Part shown: positions 26,352-34,695 of the stretch, piece by piece
How positions within the stretch are numbered: the stretch's first letter is position 1
How the letters are laid out: every line of letters starts with the position of its first letter
Assembly (NCBI RefSeq): GCF_029603165.1
Contig: NZ_JAQSVC010000001.1
Location: 930,001-994,000 of the forward strand
Reading direction: 5' to 3'
Origin: Galbibacter pacificus
GTDB lineage: Bacteria > Bacteroidota > Bacteroidia > Flavobacteriales > Flavobacteriaceae
Length of the DNA: 64,000 bases
The notes under the pieces: model-generated
Seen by the model: the letters and a program-made list of their open reading frames with translations, nothing else
The model's database searches: none
Told to the model about the DNA's origin: nothing
Position numbers and translations under genes: made by a program

Positions 26352-26586
26352 AAGGTTTTAGATTTGCTTTTTCGGCATATCTAAATGAAAAGGGAATACG
26401 GTTAAAATCCGTAGCTGTTCCCGCAACTGTAAGTTTTATACCGTCCCGAAGATTATCGGGGTCGTTTTTGGTATCTAAAAAAAGTTGAAAACGTATTTTT
26501 TTAGTGTGTTGTTTACTTCAAAAGACCACTGTTTCAAGTTGAAGCGGGAAGGTAAAACAACGTAAGAACAAGCCAGGAGACCTGCC
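26352..26586 (+). promoter_or_regulatory. Cobalamin (AdoCbl-type) riboswitch
   Basis: The conserved core is present. AGGGAATACGGTTAAAATCC leads into GTAGCTGTTCCCGCAACTGT (to about 26430), a variable paired region follows, and the B12 box GCCAGGAGACCTGCC lies at 26572-26586. This is the class that binds coenzyme B12 and switches off uptake or synthesis genes. A terminator hairpin follows at 26629. It precedes btuB only; the divergent btuFCD operon has no such element. Confidence 0.93.
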
Positions 26587-26628
26587 TTTATTCGATATTT
26601 ATGTCAAACTTTCGGGATAAAAGTTTGC

Positions 26629-26652
26629 GTATGGGTAAACTCATACTTTTTT
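26629..26652 (+). terminator. Expression-platform terminator of the B12 riboswitch
   Basis: GTATGGG (26629-26635) pairs with CTCATAC (26640-26646) around TAAA, then six T. It ends 20 bases before the btuB ATG. A second hairpin AAACTTT/AAAGTTT (26606-26626) lies between aptamer and terminator and could take part in switching. This indicates control by premature termination. Confidence 0.75.
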
Positions 26653-26672
26653 CCCATTTATTAACTTAAAAA

Positions 26673-28556
26673 ATGAACAAACGTATTTTTTTACTTTGTG
26701 CAACAGGATTTTTATGCACAGTTGGGGCGGCTCAAGAAAAAGAAAACCAGCAGGATAACGATGTCCGTCAGTTGGAAGAAGTAGTGGTAACCGATTCCCG
26801 TTTTTCGCTAAAAAGGGAACATTCGGGCAAAACGGTAATCCAAATTACACAGGCCGAGCTGCAACGTAACCAAGGGAGGTCGGTTGCAGAGATTATTAAT
26901 TCCAAGAGTGGTATCGAGATTAACGGGAGCCGCAGCAATGCCGGGCAAAATCTTTCTTATTTTGTCAGGGGCGGTAACAATAGGCAGGTTTTGGTTTTGA
27001 TTGATGGGATACAGGTAAGCGATCCGTCTCAAATAGCGGGCGATTACGATTTGCGCCTGATGGACCTAGGCGAGATTGAATCCATTGAAATTGTAAAAGG
27101 TGCTTCGAGTACGCTGTACGGTAACCGCGCAGCGACAGCGGTAATTAATATAACCACCAAAAAGCCGGAGAAAGACAAAATATCTGGGAATTTCCAAAGT
27201 AGTTTTGGTACCAATCAACCGGCCAACGAAGACGATTATAACTTGTCTGATTTTTCCAACAATGCTTCCGTAAACGGAACCTTGGGAAAATTTAGTTATT
27301 TGGCAGGATTTGGAAATCAATATACCAACGGACTTTCGGCAGTAATAGGGGATGAAAAAGACCCGTTTAACCGTATTAATTCAAATATCAACTTGGGTTA
27401 TCGTTTTTCCGATAGGTTTTCGTTTAAAATATTAGGATATTACGATAAGTTTAAAGCAGCTTTTGATAGTTCTTCGCCATTGCAGGACGACAATAGTTTT
27501 TCTGAAAGTGAACAATTTAGGGTTACCATTGCACCCGAATATACATATAGCAACGGGAGTGTAACGCTAAACGCATCTTATAATACAATTGACAGGGATA
27601 TTTATTCAGCCTATCCTAATGCTTATGAAGCAAACAGTACCGTGGTGGATTTGTTTAACAAGTATAATTTTAGCGATAAATTTTATACCATTGTAGGGAT
27701 AAATTATATAAAAAACGAGGCCACCTTGGGAGCGGAAACCGATTTTAATATTACCGATCCATATGCAAACGTGGTATGGGTTTCCAATTTTGGTTTGAAC
27801 CTCAATGCCGGTGGCCGTTGGAACAACCATAGCGAATATGGGAGTCATTTTACCTATAATCTAAACCCGTCGTATGTAATTGACCTCGACGGGAGTTATT
27901 TAAAATTCTTGGGCTCCTACAGCAGTTCGTACATAGCGCCAACATTATCGCAATTATTTGGGGCGTTTGGGGCTAATCCCGACCTAAAACCTGAAGAAGA
28001 CCGAACCTTGGAAGGCGGGATGGAATTTAACAACAACAAATTTAGGTTGAGCGCTCTTTATTTTAATAGGGAAGCAAAAAACTTTATAGATTATACTGTG
28101 GTAGACCCAGATACTTTTGAAAGCATGTACACCAATGTAGAAGAAGCTTTTACCGTAAACGGGGTAGAAGTAGAGGTGGCTTACAATCCTTTGGAAGCAT
28201 TGCAGCTAGATGCCAATTACACATTTACCGAAAACAGGGACAAAGTGGCGTTGCGTATCCCGAAGCACAAGGCAAATGCCAATATAAGCTATAAGTTGCT
28301 GCAAAAAACATTTCTTGGCCTGAACTATCAATATACAGGGGAGAGGCTGGATGTTGTATACAACCCCGATTTTACTTCAGAAAATATAGCATTGGATGCG
28401 TTTTCATTGCTTAATTTTAATATAAACCATCAATTCTCGAAAAGATTGAATGTGTTTTTCAATTTAGATAATATTTTTAATGAAGAATATGTAGAAGTAG
28501 TGGGGTATACCACTAAAGGAAGAAATATAAGGGCAGGATTTAGATTGAGTTTGTAG
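26673..28556 (+). CDS. btuB: TonB-dependent vitamin B12 receptor
   Basis: A 627-residue outer-membrane receptor with a signal peptide (to about GAAQ), a TonB-box-like LEEVVVTDSR near residue 34, a plug domain (about 45-160; GRSVAEIINSKSGIEINGSR, YFVRGGNNRQVLVLIDG, IESIEIVKGASSTLYGNRA) and a beta-barrel ending with FRLSL. The size is that of BtuB and smaller than SusC proteins, and no carboxypeptidase-regulatory domain is present. The upstream cobalamin riboswitch gives strong evidence for the substrate. A long bidirectional hairpin ends the transcript. Confidence 0.92.
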   Translation: MNKRIFLLCATGFLCTVGAAQEKENQQDNDVRQLEEVVVTDSRFSLKREHSGKTVIQITQAELQRNQGRSVAEIINSKSGIEINGSRSNAGQNLSYFVRGGNNRQVLVLIDGIQVSDPSQIAGDYDLRLMDLGEIESIEIVKGASSTLYGNRAATAVINITTKKPEKDKISGNFQSSFGTNQPANEDDYNLSDFSNNASVNGTLGKFSYLAGFGNQYTNGLSAVIGDEKDPFNRINSNINLGYRFSDRFSFKILGYYDKFKAAFDSSSPLQDDNSFSESEQFRVTIAPEYTYSNGSVTLNASYNTIDRDIYSAYPNAYEANSTVVDLFNKYNFSDKFYTIVGINYIKNEATLGAETDFNITDPYANVVWVSNFGLNLNAGGRWNNHSEYGSHFTYNLNPSYVIDLDGSYLKFLGSYSSSYIAPTLSQLFGAFGANPDLKPEEDRTLEGGMEFNNNKFRLSALYFNREAKNFIDYTVVDPDTFESMYTNVEEAFTVNGVEVEVAYNPLEALQLDANYTFTENRDKVALRIPKHKANANISYKLLQKTFLGLNYQYTGERLDVVYNPDFTSENIALDAFSLLNFNINHQFSKRLNVFFNLDNIFNEEYVEVVGYTTKGRNIRAGFRLSL

Positions 28557-28562
28557 GAAACA

Positions 28563-28597
28563 AAAACGGGTGCAAAATTTTACTTTGCACCCGTTTT
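28563..28597. terminator. Bidirectional terminator between btuB and the S41 peptidase
   Basis: A perfect 14-base stem, AAAACGGGTGCAAA (28563-28576) with TTTGCACCCGTTTT (28584-28597), loop ATTTTAC, T-rich on both strands. It separates two convergent genes. Confidence 0.9.
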
Positions 28598-28615
28598 ATA
28601 TTTTGTTGGTTTGTA

Positions 28616-30112
28616 TTATTTTAAAAACTTTTCATCGCCTGGTGCGATATACATTTCGGTACTAAATTTCTTCCCTTTAATTTTTGCTACAGTTGGCAAG
28701 GTTCCTTTTCGCGATAGGCTACTTTTTGCACTAGCGCCCGATATAGCATCCAGTGTAGTTCTCAGCATAATTTCGTTGGGGTCTCCAAATGGCAATATAT
28801 TGGCTGCATAAGGCGCTTCTTCAACGGGAATATCTGGTTCAAATCCGTTATCGTAATTATTTTCTTTTTCGCTGTTAAATATTTGAAAAACGATTGGTTG
28901 AAGCCCAACATTATGGTTAGGGTTTCTATTTTCACTATCTGTATAATTAACACCGGAGTCGTATACTGTAATAGAGCCTTCATTTTTACCAACTGTTGTT
29001 TCCCCCACCAATATTACATCCATAAAAGGACGTAACCCGTTAATAATCATTTCGCTGGCAGAAGCTGTATAGCCAGAGCCAATTACATATAGTCGGTTCA
29101 AAGTAGTGAGACGGTTAATTTGAATATCTTCATCTTCACCGGCATATTCACCGGTTGTTTTGTCATATATAAACGCCTTATCAAAGAAAGGATAAGTACC
29201 TCCTTCTTTTTCGTTTCTTTTTGCGTTGAATTCCAATTCGGCAAAAACATCCTCTGTTGTGGTTGTACCATCAATCATACTGGCCAAAAATGCCGCGGTC
29301 AGTACAGAACCCCCACCGTTATACCTTAAATCTAAAACAAGTTCATCGATATTGGCTGCTTTAAATTCTGCAAAAACATCATTAAGTTCTTTATGGTATG
29401 TATTTATAAAGCTATTATATACTAAATAGCCAATTTTTTTACCGTTTTCTTCAATAACAGAATGGTAATGAACTGGATTTTCATTAAGAAGGACAGCTGT
29501 TAGGTCGGTATCGTTTGCATTGCCTGTAAAGGCGCCATTTTCAAATTCACCAAAACCAAGAGAAATGGATTTTTCAGTAAACAAATTATTAAGTAGTTGA
29601 TAGTTGTTGACTGTTAATTTTGTTCCATCTACCTTGTATATTAAATCGCCGCGCTTTATTCCAGCATCGCTAGCTGGAGAATTTGGAATTACATAGCCAA
29701 CAAAGGCAACAACGTCATTACTGTCTTGACTTATACGGACAATATATGCTAGGCTGATTCCATAAGATTCTGAAATACCTCTAAATTCATTAGCTTGTTC
29801 GTCAACATCTTCAATATACCATGAAAAGTCGTCTTCTTCAGTATATACTAAATTGTTAAATAAATCTTCCGGATCAGTATAATTGCTTAAGAAATTTGTG
29901 TATTCTTCATCAGTAGCAAATCTATCATCAGCTAAATCGTTAACGTCTTCTTGCCAGTAATACCAGTAATTCATACTTTTCCAGATAAAATCCTGGATTT
30001 CATATTCCCCGTTAACGGGTGGGTCTACGGGATTGTCGTCTCTGTCTGTACAGGCAAAATTTATAAATAGGGCACATAATAATACCCATTGAAATTTTAA
30101 TAAACGTTTCAT
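28616..30112 (-). CDS. S41-family peptidase with PDZ domain, lipoprotein
   Basis: A C-terminal-processing-type serine protease for the cell envelope. The start at 30112 (MKRLLKFQW..) gives a clean signal peptide with lipobox NFAC (Cys21); an upstream in-frame Met at 30133 would add seven residues and spoil it. Domains are an N-terminal helical part (about 30-110), PDZ (about 115-200; VGYVIPNSPASDAGIKRGDLIYKVDG) and the S41 catalytic core (about 220-470; IDELVLDLRYNGGGSVLTAAFLAS, then YTASASEMIINGL with the nucleophile Ser). Monocistronic as far as can be seen. Confidence 0.9.
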   Translation of the reverse strand: MKRLLKFQWVLLCALFINFACTDRDDNPVDPPVNGEYEIQDFIWKSMNYWYYWQEDVNDLADDRFATDEEYTNFLSNYTDPEDLFNNLVYTEEDDFSWYIEDVDEQANEFRGISESYGISLAYIVRISQDSNDVVAFVGYVIPNSPASDAGIKRGDLIYKVDGTKLTVNNYQLLNNLFTEKSISLGFGEFENGAFTGNANDTDLTAVLLNENPVHYHSVIEENGKKIGYLVYNSFINTYHKELNDVFAEFKAANIDELVLDLRYNGGGSVLTAAFLASMIDGTTTTEDVFAELEFNAKRNEKEGGTYPFFDKAFIYDKTTGEYAGEDEDIQINRLTTLNRLYVIGSGYTASASEMIINGLRPFMDVILVGETTVGKNEGSITVYDSGVNYTDSENRNPNHNVGLQPIVFQIFNSEKENNYDNGFEPDIPVEEAPYAANILPFGDPNEIMLRTTLDAISGASAKSSLSRKGTLPTVAKIKGKKFSTEMYIAPGDEKFLK

Positions 30113-30235
30113 TTTATAGGTTTTAAAGTACAACCGGTATGACTTTTTACATAGGGCTAATCACAACGGTAATGTAAATAGATTAGTATTGTAATTGTAA
30201 GATTACTTACATTTATTGAAATAAAAAAATTTATT

Positions 30236-30261
30236 GTAACAAAAATCAAGGTTGTTCGTCT
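30236..30261 (+). promoter_or_regulatory. ECF-type promoter candidate upstream of the sigma factor gene
   Basis: GTAAC (30236-30240) and CGTCT (30257-30261) are separated by exactly 16 bases, the AAC/CGTC arrangement typical of ECF-sigma promoters. They lie 48 bases before the sigma gene ATG, suggesting autoregulation. Confidence 0.55.
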
Positions 30262-30308
30262 TCCATGTAGAGAGTGCTTAAAAACACTTCTCCAAATCAA
30301 CCAACAAA

Positions 30309-30821
30309 ATGCAACAAACGGAATTTTTACATATGGTCATGCCATTTAAGGACAAGCTGTTTAGGCTGGCAAAAAGGTTGTTGGTCTCGACGGAAGAAGC
30401 AGAAGATGCTACGCAGGAAGTATTGTTGAAACTATGGTCTAAAAAAAACAAAATGGGCAATTATAACAATGTGGAGGCTTTTGCAATGACGATGACCAAG
30501 AACTATTGCCTGGACAGGCTCAAGTCTAAACAGGCATCTAACCTAAAATTGGTACATACCAATTACAAAGACGAAAACGTTTCTTTACAAAAAAAGGTAG
30601 AAGTAAACAACAGCCTGGAGTGGATGAACAAAATAATGAATACCTTGCCAGAACAACAACGCATGGTATTGCAATTAAGGGATATAGAACAATATGAATA
30701 CAGTGAAATAGAAGAAATGTTGAACATGAACCAAACCGCAATAAGGGTAACCCTATCCAGGGCCCGTAAGGCAGTAAGGGAACAATTATTAAAAAAACAT
30801 AGCTATGGCATCAGTAAATAA
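30309..30821 (+). CDS. RNA polymerase ECF-type sigma factor
   Basis: A 170-residue sigma-70-family ECF factor. Region 2 is at about residues 12-75 (DKLFRLAKRLLVSTEEAEDATQEVLLKLW; FAMTMTKNYCLDRLKS) and region 4 at about 115-165 (LPEQQRMVLQLRDIEQYEYSEIEEMLNMNQTAIRVTLSRARKAVREQL). The next gene overlaps its end by 17 bases and encodes a small membrane protein, as for sigma/anti-sigma pairs. It is in a run with two DUF4252 genes and is preceded by an ECF-like promoter. Confidence 0.95.
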   Translation: MQQTEFLHMVMPFKDKLFRLAKRLLVSTEEAEDATQEVLLKLWSKKNKMGNYNNVEAFAMTMTKNYCLDRLKSKQASNLKLVHTNYKDENVSLQKKVEVNNSLEWMNKIMNTLPEQQRMVLQLRDIEQYEYSEIEEMLNMNQTAIRVTLSRARKAVREQLLKKHSYGISK

Positions 30822-31242
30822 AATTGAAGAATTACTGGAGAAGTACTTTGAGGCCACGGCAACCGTAGCCGAGGAGAACGAATTGAGGAGTTATTTTTCT
30901 CAAGAACGGGTCGCCCCCCATTTGGAAGAATACAAAACTTTGTTTAATTACTTTTCTGTAGCCAAAGAAGAGAAAAGCACGCACGACGTTCCATTAAAAC
31001 CTAGAAGAAATACGAGTTATTTAAAATGGATTTCTGTTGCTGCCGTTGCCGCCCTTGTATTTGGTATTTATTTAAACAGACCGGGTACTGCTTCGTTGCA
31101 CGAAGAGTACACCCCCGAGGAAATCCGGTCGGCACAATTAGCGCTGGCGCTGTTATCTGATAATTTTAACAAAGGAACAGAAGGCGCGGCCTATTTGAAG
31201 GAATTTGAAAAAAACACTAACCGATTTTTGAGTAACGAATAA
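30805..31242 (+). CDS. Small single-TM protein, probable anti-sigma factor
   Basis: The 145 residues consist of a cytoplasmic N-terminal part (1-70) with helices resembling zinc-free anti-sigma domains (KIEELLEKYFEATATVAEENELRSYF), one membrane helix at about 74-90 (LKWISVAAVAALVFGIYL) and an outer tail of 55 residues rich in Glu and Lys. The 17-base overlap with the sigma gene indicates coupled translation. The anti-sigma role rests on position and topology; no zinc-binding HxxxCxxC motif is present. Confidence 0.7.
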   Translation: MASVNKIEELLEKYFEATATVAEENELRSYFSQERVAPHLEEYKTLFNYFSVAKEEKSTHDVPLKPRRNTSYLKWISVAAVAALVFGIYLNRPGTASLHEEYTPEEIRSAQLALALLSDNFNKGTEGAAYLKEFEKNTNRFLSNE

Positions 31243-31262
31243 AAAAACTAAAAATTAAACGC

Positions 31263-31817
31263 ATGAAAAAATTAATTTTAATAGCAGTATTAGCGGTGAG
31301 CCCGCTATTGTCGCAGGCACAGTCTATTTTTGATAAATATTCGGAGAACAGCGAAGTAACTTTTGTGGCCCTACAGCCAAAAATGTTTCAGATGTTGAGC
31401 AAGATCAACATAAGTACCGATGACCCCGATGCAGAAGCTGTTTTTGACCTAGTGAACAACATAACCAGTTTTAAGGTTATTACCACCGAGAACCCGAATA
31501 TAACCAAAGACATCGATGGTTGGGTTACAAACCACCTAAAAAGTTCTTCTTTTGAAGAGTTGATGCGGGTGCGCGATGGAGAATCCAATGTGAAGTTTTA
31601 CGTAAAGGAAGGCGCCGATGCCAACCACGTCAAGGAGTTGCTTATGTTTGTAACCGATCTAAATTACGACGAATTGGAGTTTAATGGCAAAAAACCCGAA
31701 ACGGTACTCCTTTCCCTGACCGGAAATATCGATTTGAGGCAAATTTCCAAACTAACTTCTAAAATGGACCTTCCCGGTGGCGATCAATTGGGGAAAGCCG
31801 GAAACGACAATAAATAA
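31263..31817 (+). CDS. DUF4252 family exported protein
   Basis: The 184 residues have a signal peptide (to SQAQ), then the DUF4252 domain (FDKYSENSEVTFVALQPKMFQML; ITSFKVITTE; FEELMRVRDGESNVKFYVKE; VLLSLTGNIDLRQISKLTSKM). The function is unknown; in Bacteroidetes DUF4252 genes often follow ECF sigma/anti-sigma pairs, as here. It starts 20 bases after the anti-sigma-like gene, so it is in the same operon. The C-terminus ends in a short Gly/Asn/Lys tail. Confidence 0.85.
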   Translation: MKKLILIAVLAVSPLLSQAQSIFDKYSENSEVTFVALQPKMFQMLSKINISTDDPDAEAVFDLVNNITSFKVITTENPNITKDIDGWVTNHLKSSSFEELMRVRDGESNVKFYVKEGADANHVKELLMFVTDLNYDELEFNGKKPETVLLSLTGNIDLRQISKLTSKMDLPGGDQLGKAGNDNK

Positions 31818-31826
31818 TTAGGCACA

Positions 31827-31929
31827 GAGGGAAACTTTGAAGCTGGAAGGCGAAAGTTTTTTTAACGCTGCACTTTGTAGCTTTTACGAACGCTCGAATT
31901 TACAGCTTCACACTTTAACCCTTTCCCTC
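31827..31929. repeat. Imperfect inverted repeat between the two DUF4252 genes
   Basis: GAGGGAAACTTTGAAGCTG (31827-31845) is mirrored by CAGCTTCA (31903-31910) and, after a short insertion, CCCTC (31925-31929). It fills most of the 156-base gap. It could fold into a long branched hairpin or be a remnant of an intergenic repeat element. Confidence 0.4.
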
Positions 31930-31973
31930 ACTTCCTTTTTAGCTTTACAAACTATCAATTTTATAAACTCATC

Positions 31974-32513
31974 ATGAAAAAACAAGTCATTTTATTAATA
32001 ATAACAGTTTTTGTTGCAGTATCTTGCAGCAATAACAAACCCAGTTTACAAGAATATTTTGTAAACAATAACGATAATCCAAATTTTATTTCCCTGGATA
32101 TTCCTTCGAGTATTTTAGATGTTTCAAAGTCTTCTTTAAGTCAACAACAAAAAGAAGCCTACGAGTCTGTTAAAAAACTAAATGTTTTGGCCTTTAAAAT
32201 TAATGGAGAAAATAAAGCCGAATATGAAGTTGAAAAGAATACCGTTAAGGAGATTTTAAAAAATGAAAAATATGAAGATCTCATGGTTATCAATAGCGGA
32301 AAACATAAAGGGGTTGTAAAGTATTTAGGCGATGACGATGCTATTGATGAAGTAATTGTTTTTGGAAGCGATGACGAAAATGGCTTTGCCTTGATACGCA
32401 TTTTGGGAAACAAAATGAAGCCCGAAAATATGATGACCTTGGTAGAGGCCGCTCAAAATGGTGCCGTTGATGCCAGTGGGATAGGGAAACAGTTAAAAGG
32501 ACTGTTTGATTGA
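31974..32513 (+). CDS. DUF4252 family lipoprotein
   Basis: A 179-residue paralogue of the preceding gene, with a lipobox at Cys18 (AVSC) in place of a cleavable signal. Family segments include NPNFISLDIPSSILD, KKLNVLAFKI, YEDLMVINSGKHKGVVKYLG, DEVIVFGSDDENGFALIRILG and MTLVEAAQNG. Likely regulated with the sigma cluster, although the 156-base gap with an inverted repeat may hold its own control site. Function unknown. Confidence 0.85.
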   Translation: MKKQVILLIITVFVAVSCSNNKPSLQEYFVNNNDNPNFISLDIPSSILDVSKSSLSQQQKEAYESVKKLNVLAFKINGENKAEYEVEKNTVKEILKNEKYEDLMVINSGKHKGVVKYLGDDDAIDEVIVFGSDDENGFALIRILGNKMKPENMMTLVEAAQNGAVDASGIGKQLKGLFD

Positions 32514-32538
32514 TAAAATGTAAAAAGTAATTTGTTAT

Positions 32539-32597
32539 TGTCAAACTGAACCCCAGAACGATACGATATGATCGGGCAGGGCTCAGTTTGACATTTT
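32539..32597. terminator. Long bidirectional hairpin (REP-like terminator)
   Basis: TGTCAAACTGA (32539-32549) pairs perfectly with TCAGTTTGACA (32583-32593), with further imperfect pairing inside (CCCC..GGGC) and TTTT after it. It separates the convergent DUF4252 lipoprotein gene and purB. The sequence style resembles dispersed intergenic hairpins of flavobacterial genomes. Confidence 0.7.
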
Positions 32598-32612
32598 AAG
32601 TTTTTAATACTT

Positions 32613-33956
32613 TTATATCCCGGTATAATTTGAAGGGGTAATTACTTTTAATTCGGCTTTTATATCCTCAGAAATATCAAGGGTATCAATAAAATTGGCA
32701 ATAGATTCTTTATTTATTTTTTCATTGGTACGCGTAAGCCCTTTTAATGCTTCGTACGGGTTGGGATAGGCTTCCCTTCTTAAAACGGTTTGAATGGCTT
32801 CTGCAACAACGGCCCAATTTTTTTCTAAATCTTCTTCAAACTTTTCTGCGTTCAGTAATAGTTTGTTCAATCCTTTTAAGGTAGATTGGAAAGCAATAAG
32901 TGTATGGCCAAAAGGAACGCCAACATTTCTTAAAACAGTACTGTCGGTAAGGTCGCGTTGCAATCTAGAAATAGGTAATTTGGCAGACAAATGCTCGAAA
33001 ATGGCATTGGCAATACCGAGGTTCCCTTCAGAATTTTCAAAATCGATGGGGTTTACCTTGTGCGGCATTGCCGAAGATCCTACTTCGCCTTTTTTAATTT
33101 TTTGTTTAAAGTAATCCATGGAAATATAAGTCCACATATCCCTGTTAAAGTCTATTAAAATGGTATTAATACGCTTTAATGCATCAAACAACGAAGCCAT
33201 ATGGTCGTAATGCTCGATTTGCGTTGTAGGGAAGGAATGCCTAAGTTGTAGGGCTTCCTCAACAAATTCGGTTCCAAAAGCCTTCCAGTTAATGTTTGGG
33301 TAAGCTACTTTATGGGCATTGTAGTTCCCGGTAGCACCACCAAATTTTGCCGCGATCGGGATATTTTTAAGGCCGTTAAATTGCTCGTTCAAACGGACAA
33401 TAAATACTTTTATTTCTTTTCCCAAACGGGTTGGGGAAGCAGGCTGGCCATGTGTACGGGCCAACATGGGCACATTTTTCCAGTCTTCTGCCAATGCGTT
33501 CAACTTGGTAACGATTTCTTCATATACGGGTAGGTACACCTGTTCTAATGCTTCTTTTATAGAAAGGGGAATAGCCGTATTGTTGATATCTTGAGATGTG
33601 AGCCCAAAATGGATAAACTCTTTGTATTGTTGTATTTTTAAAGTATCGAATTTTTCTTTTATAAAATATTCAACAGCTTTAACGTCGTGGTTTGTGGTTT
33701 TTTCTATTTCTTTTATGGCCAAGGCATCTGCTGCTGAAAAATCCTGATAAATTGCTTTCAGATTGGAAAACAAAGCGGTATCAAACCCTTTTAGTTGAGG
33801 AACCGGAACCTTGCACAAAGCAATAAAATATTCAATTTCTATCCGAACGCGATATTTTATAAGTGCTTCTTCTGAAAAATAATCGGCGAGTTTTTCGGTT
33901 TTGTTTCGATACCTTCCATCAATAGGCGAAACGGCGTTTAATGGCGTTAATTGCAT
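32613..33956 (-). CDS. purB: Adenylosuccinate lyase
   Basis: Catalyses two fumarate-releasing steps of purine synthesis (SAICAR to AICAR, adenylosuccinate to AMP). The 447-residue protein starts MQLTPLNAVSPIDGRYRNKT. Family regions are TNHDVKAVEYFIKEK near residue 90, FGLTSQDINNTA near 117, ARTHGQPASPTRLGKE near 166 and the signature loop GSSAMPHKVNPIDFENSEGN near 295. Full length. Next upstream on the same strand is the helical hypothetical gene at 34067. Confidence 0.97.
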   Translation of the reverse strand: MQLTPLNAVSPIDGRYRNKTEKLADYFSEEALIKYRVRIEIEYFIALCKVPVPQLKGFDTALFSNLKAIYQDFSAADALAIKEIEKTTNHDVKAVEYFIKEKFDTLKIQQYKEFIHFGLTSQDINNTAIPLSIKEALEQVYLPVYEEIVTKLNALAEDWKNVPMLARTHGQPASPTRLGKEIKVFIVRLNEQFNGLKNIPIAAKFGGATGNYNAHKVAYPNINWKAFGTEFVEEALQLRHSFPTTQIEHYDHMASLFDALKRINTILIDFNRDMWTYISMDYFKQKIKKGEVGSSAMPHKVNPIDFENSEGNLGIANAIFEHLSAKLPISRLQRDLTDSTVLRNVGVPFGHTLIAFQSTLKGLNKLLLNAEKFEEDLEKNWAVVAEAIQTVLRREAYPNPYEALKGLTRTNEKINKESIANFIDTLDISEDIKAELKVITPSNYTGI

Positions 33957-34066
33957 GTCTATATTTTAAGAAAGGGCAAATTTAACCTTCTCTTTTAAAA
34001 GCATCAACTATTTTAAGGAAAAGTTATTGAGATGGCTAATTTTCAGTCGAAAATGATAAAAAATGT

Positions 34067-34621
34067 TCAAATTTTTTTCAAAATATGCCTTGCCCGTGCC
34101 TTGTATGCCGCGGAGTGGTGTGCAAAACCTTGTTCCAGCGTATGCTTTAGCTCGGGATAGATCCAATGGTACTTTTTGCCCAGTAAAAATAAACAGTGCA
34201 TGGCATAGGCTTTGGTGGCCACTTTTACATTAGAAATTAACCAATCGAAATTAATTTCGGCAAGTTTTTCCAAATGGGCATCATTTAATTGGGATAATGT
34301 TTTTGGGTCTTTTTTTATAAAATATGACTCGCACAATAATTCGCAAACCTTTGCTAATGGACGGATGGAGGAATCGTTTTTAAGGGAGGGCAATTTTATT
34401 AAAAAGAAATCCAAATGAGGAAATAGCCATGTTAACTTACCTTTACATACCAATTCTGTAACCCAACATGCTTTATGCGAGTAATTTTCTTCATTGGAAA
34501 AACAATGTTCCAGCAATTCAGGAAAATAGGCTTCATGAGTTAAAATAAAGTTGGCCAAAGCTTGCCTGTTTTCCCGATAACCGCTTACATATGAAAGTTT
34601 CTCTGTTAAAATCGTATTCAA
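34067..34621 (-). CDS. Conserved helical protein upstream of purB (function unknown)
   Basis: A 184-residue soluble, almost entirely alpha-helical protein, with repeating amphipathic helices of about 35-40 residues suggestive of a HEAT-like fold (CWVTELVCKGKLTWLFPHLDFFL; LAKVCELLCESYF; AYAMHCLFLLGKKYHWIYPELKHTLEQGF). No catalytic motif is visible. Similar genes in flavobacteria are sometimes labelled adenylosuccinate lyase only because they neighbour purB; nothing in the sequence supports that activity. It is 110 bases upstream of purB on the same strand. Confidence 0.75.
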   Translation of the reverse strand: MNTILTEKLSYVSGYRENRQALANFILTHEAYFPELLEHCFSNEENYSHKACWVTELVCKGKLTWLFPHLDFFLIKLPSLKNDSSIRPLAKVCELLCESYFIKKDPKTLSQLNDAHLEKLAEINFDWLISNVKVATKAYAMHCLFLLGKKYHWIYPELKHTLEQGFAHHSAAYKARARHILKKI

Positions 34622-34695
34622 TTTTTATTTTCCTTAATTTAGAAGATTAAAAGTAAAAATATTTTAGCGTTAAAATTCAATAAACAACTAAGCTA

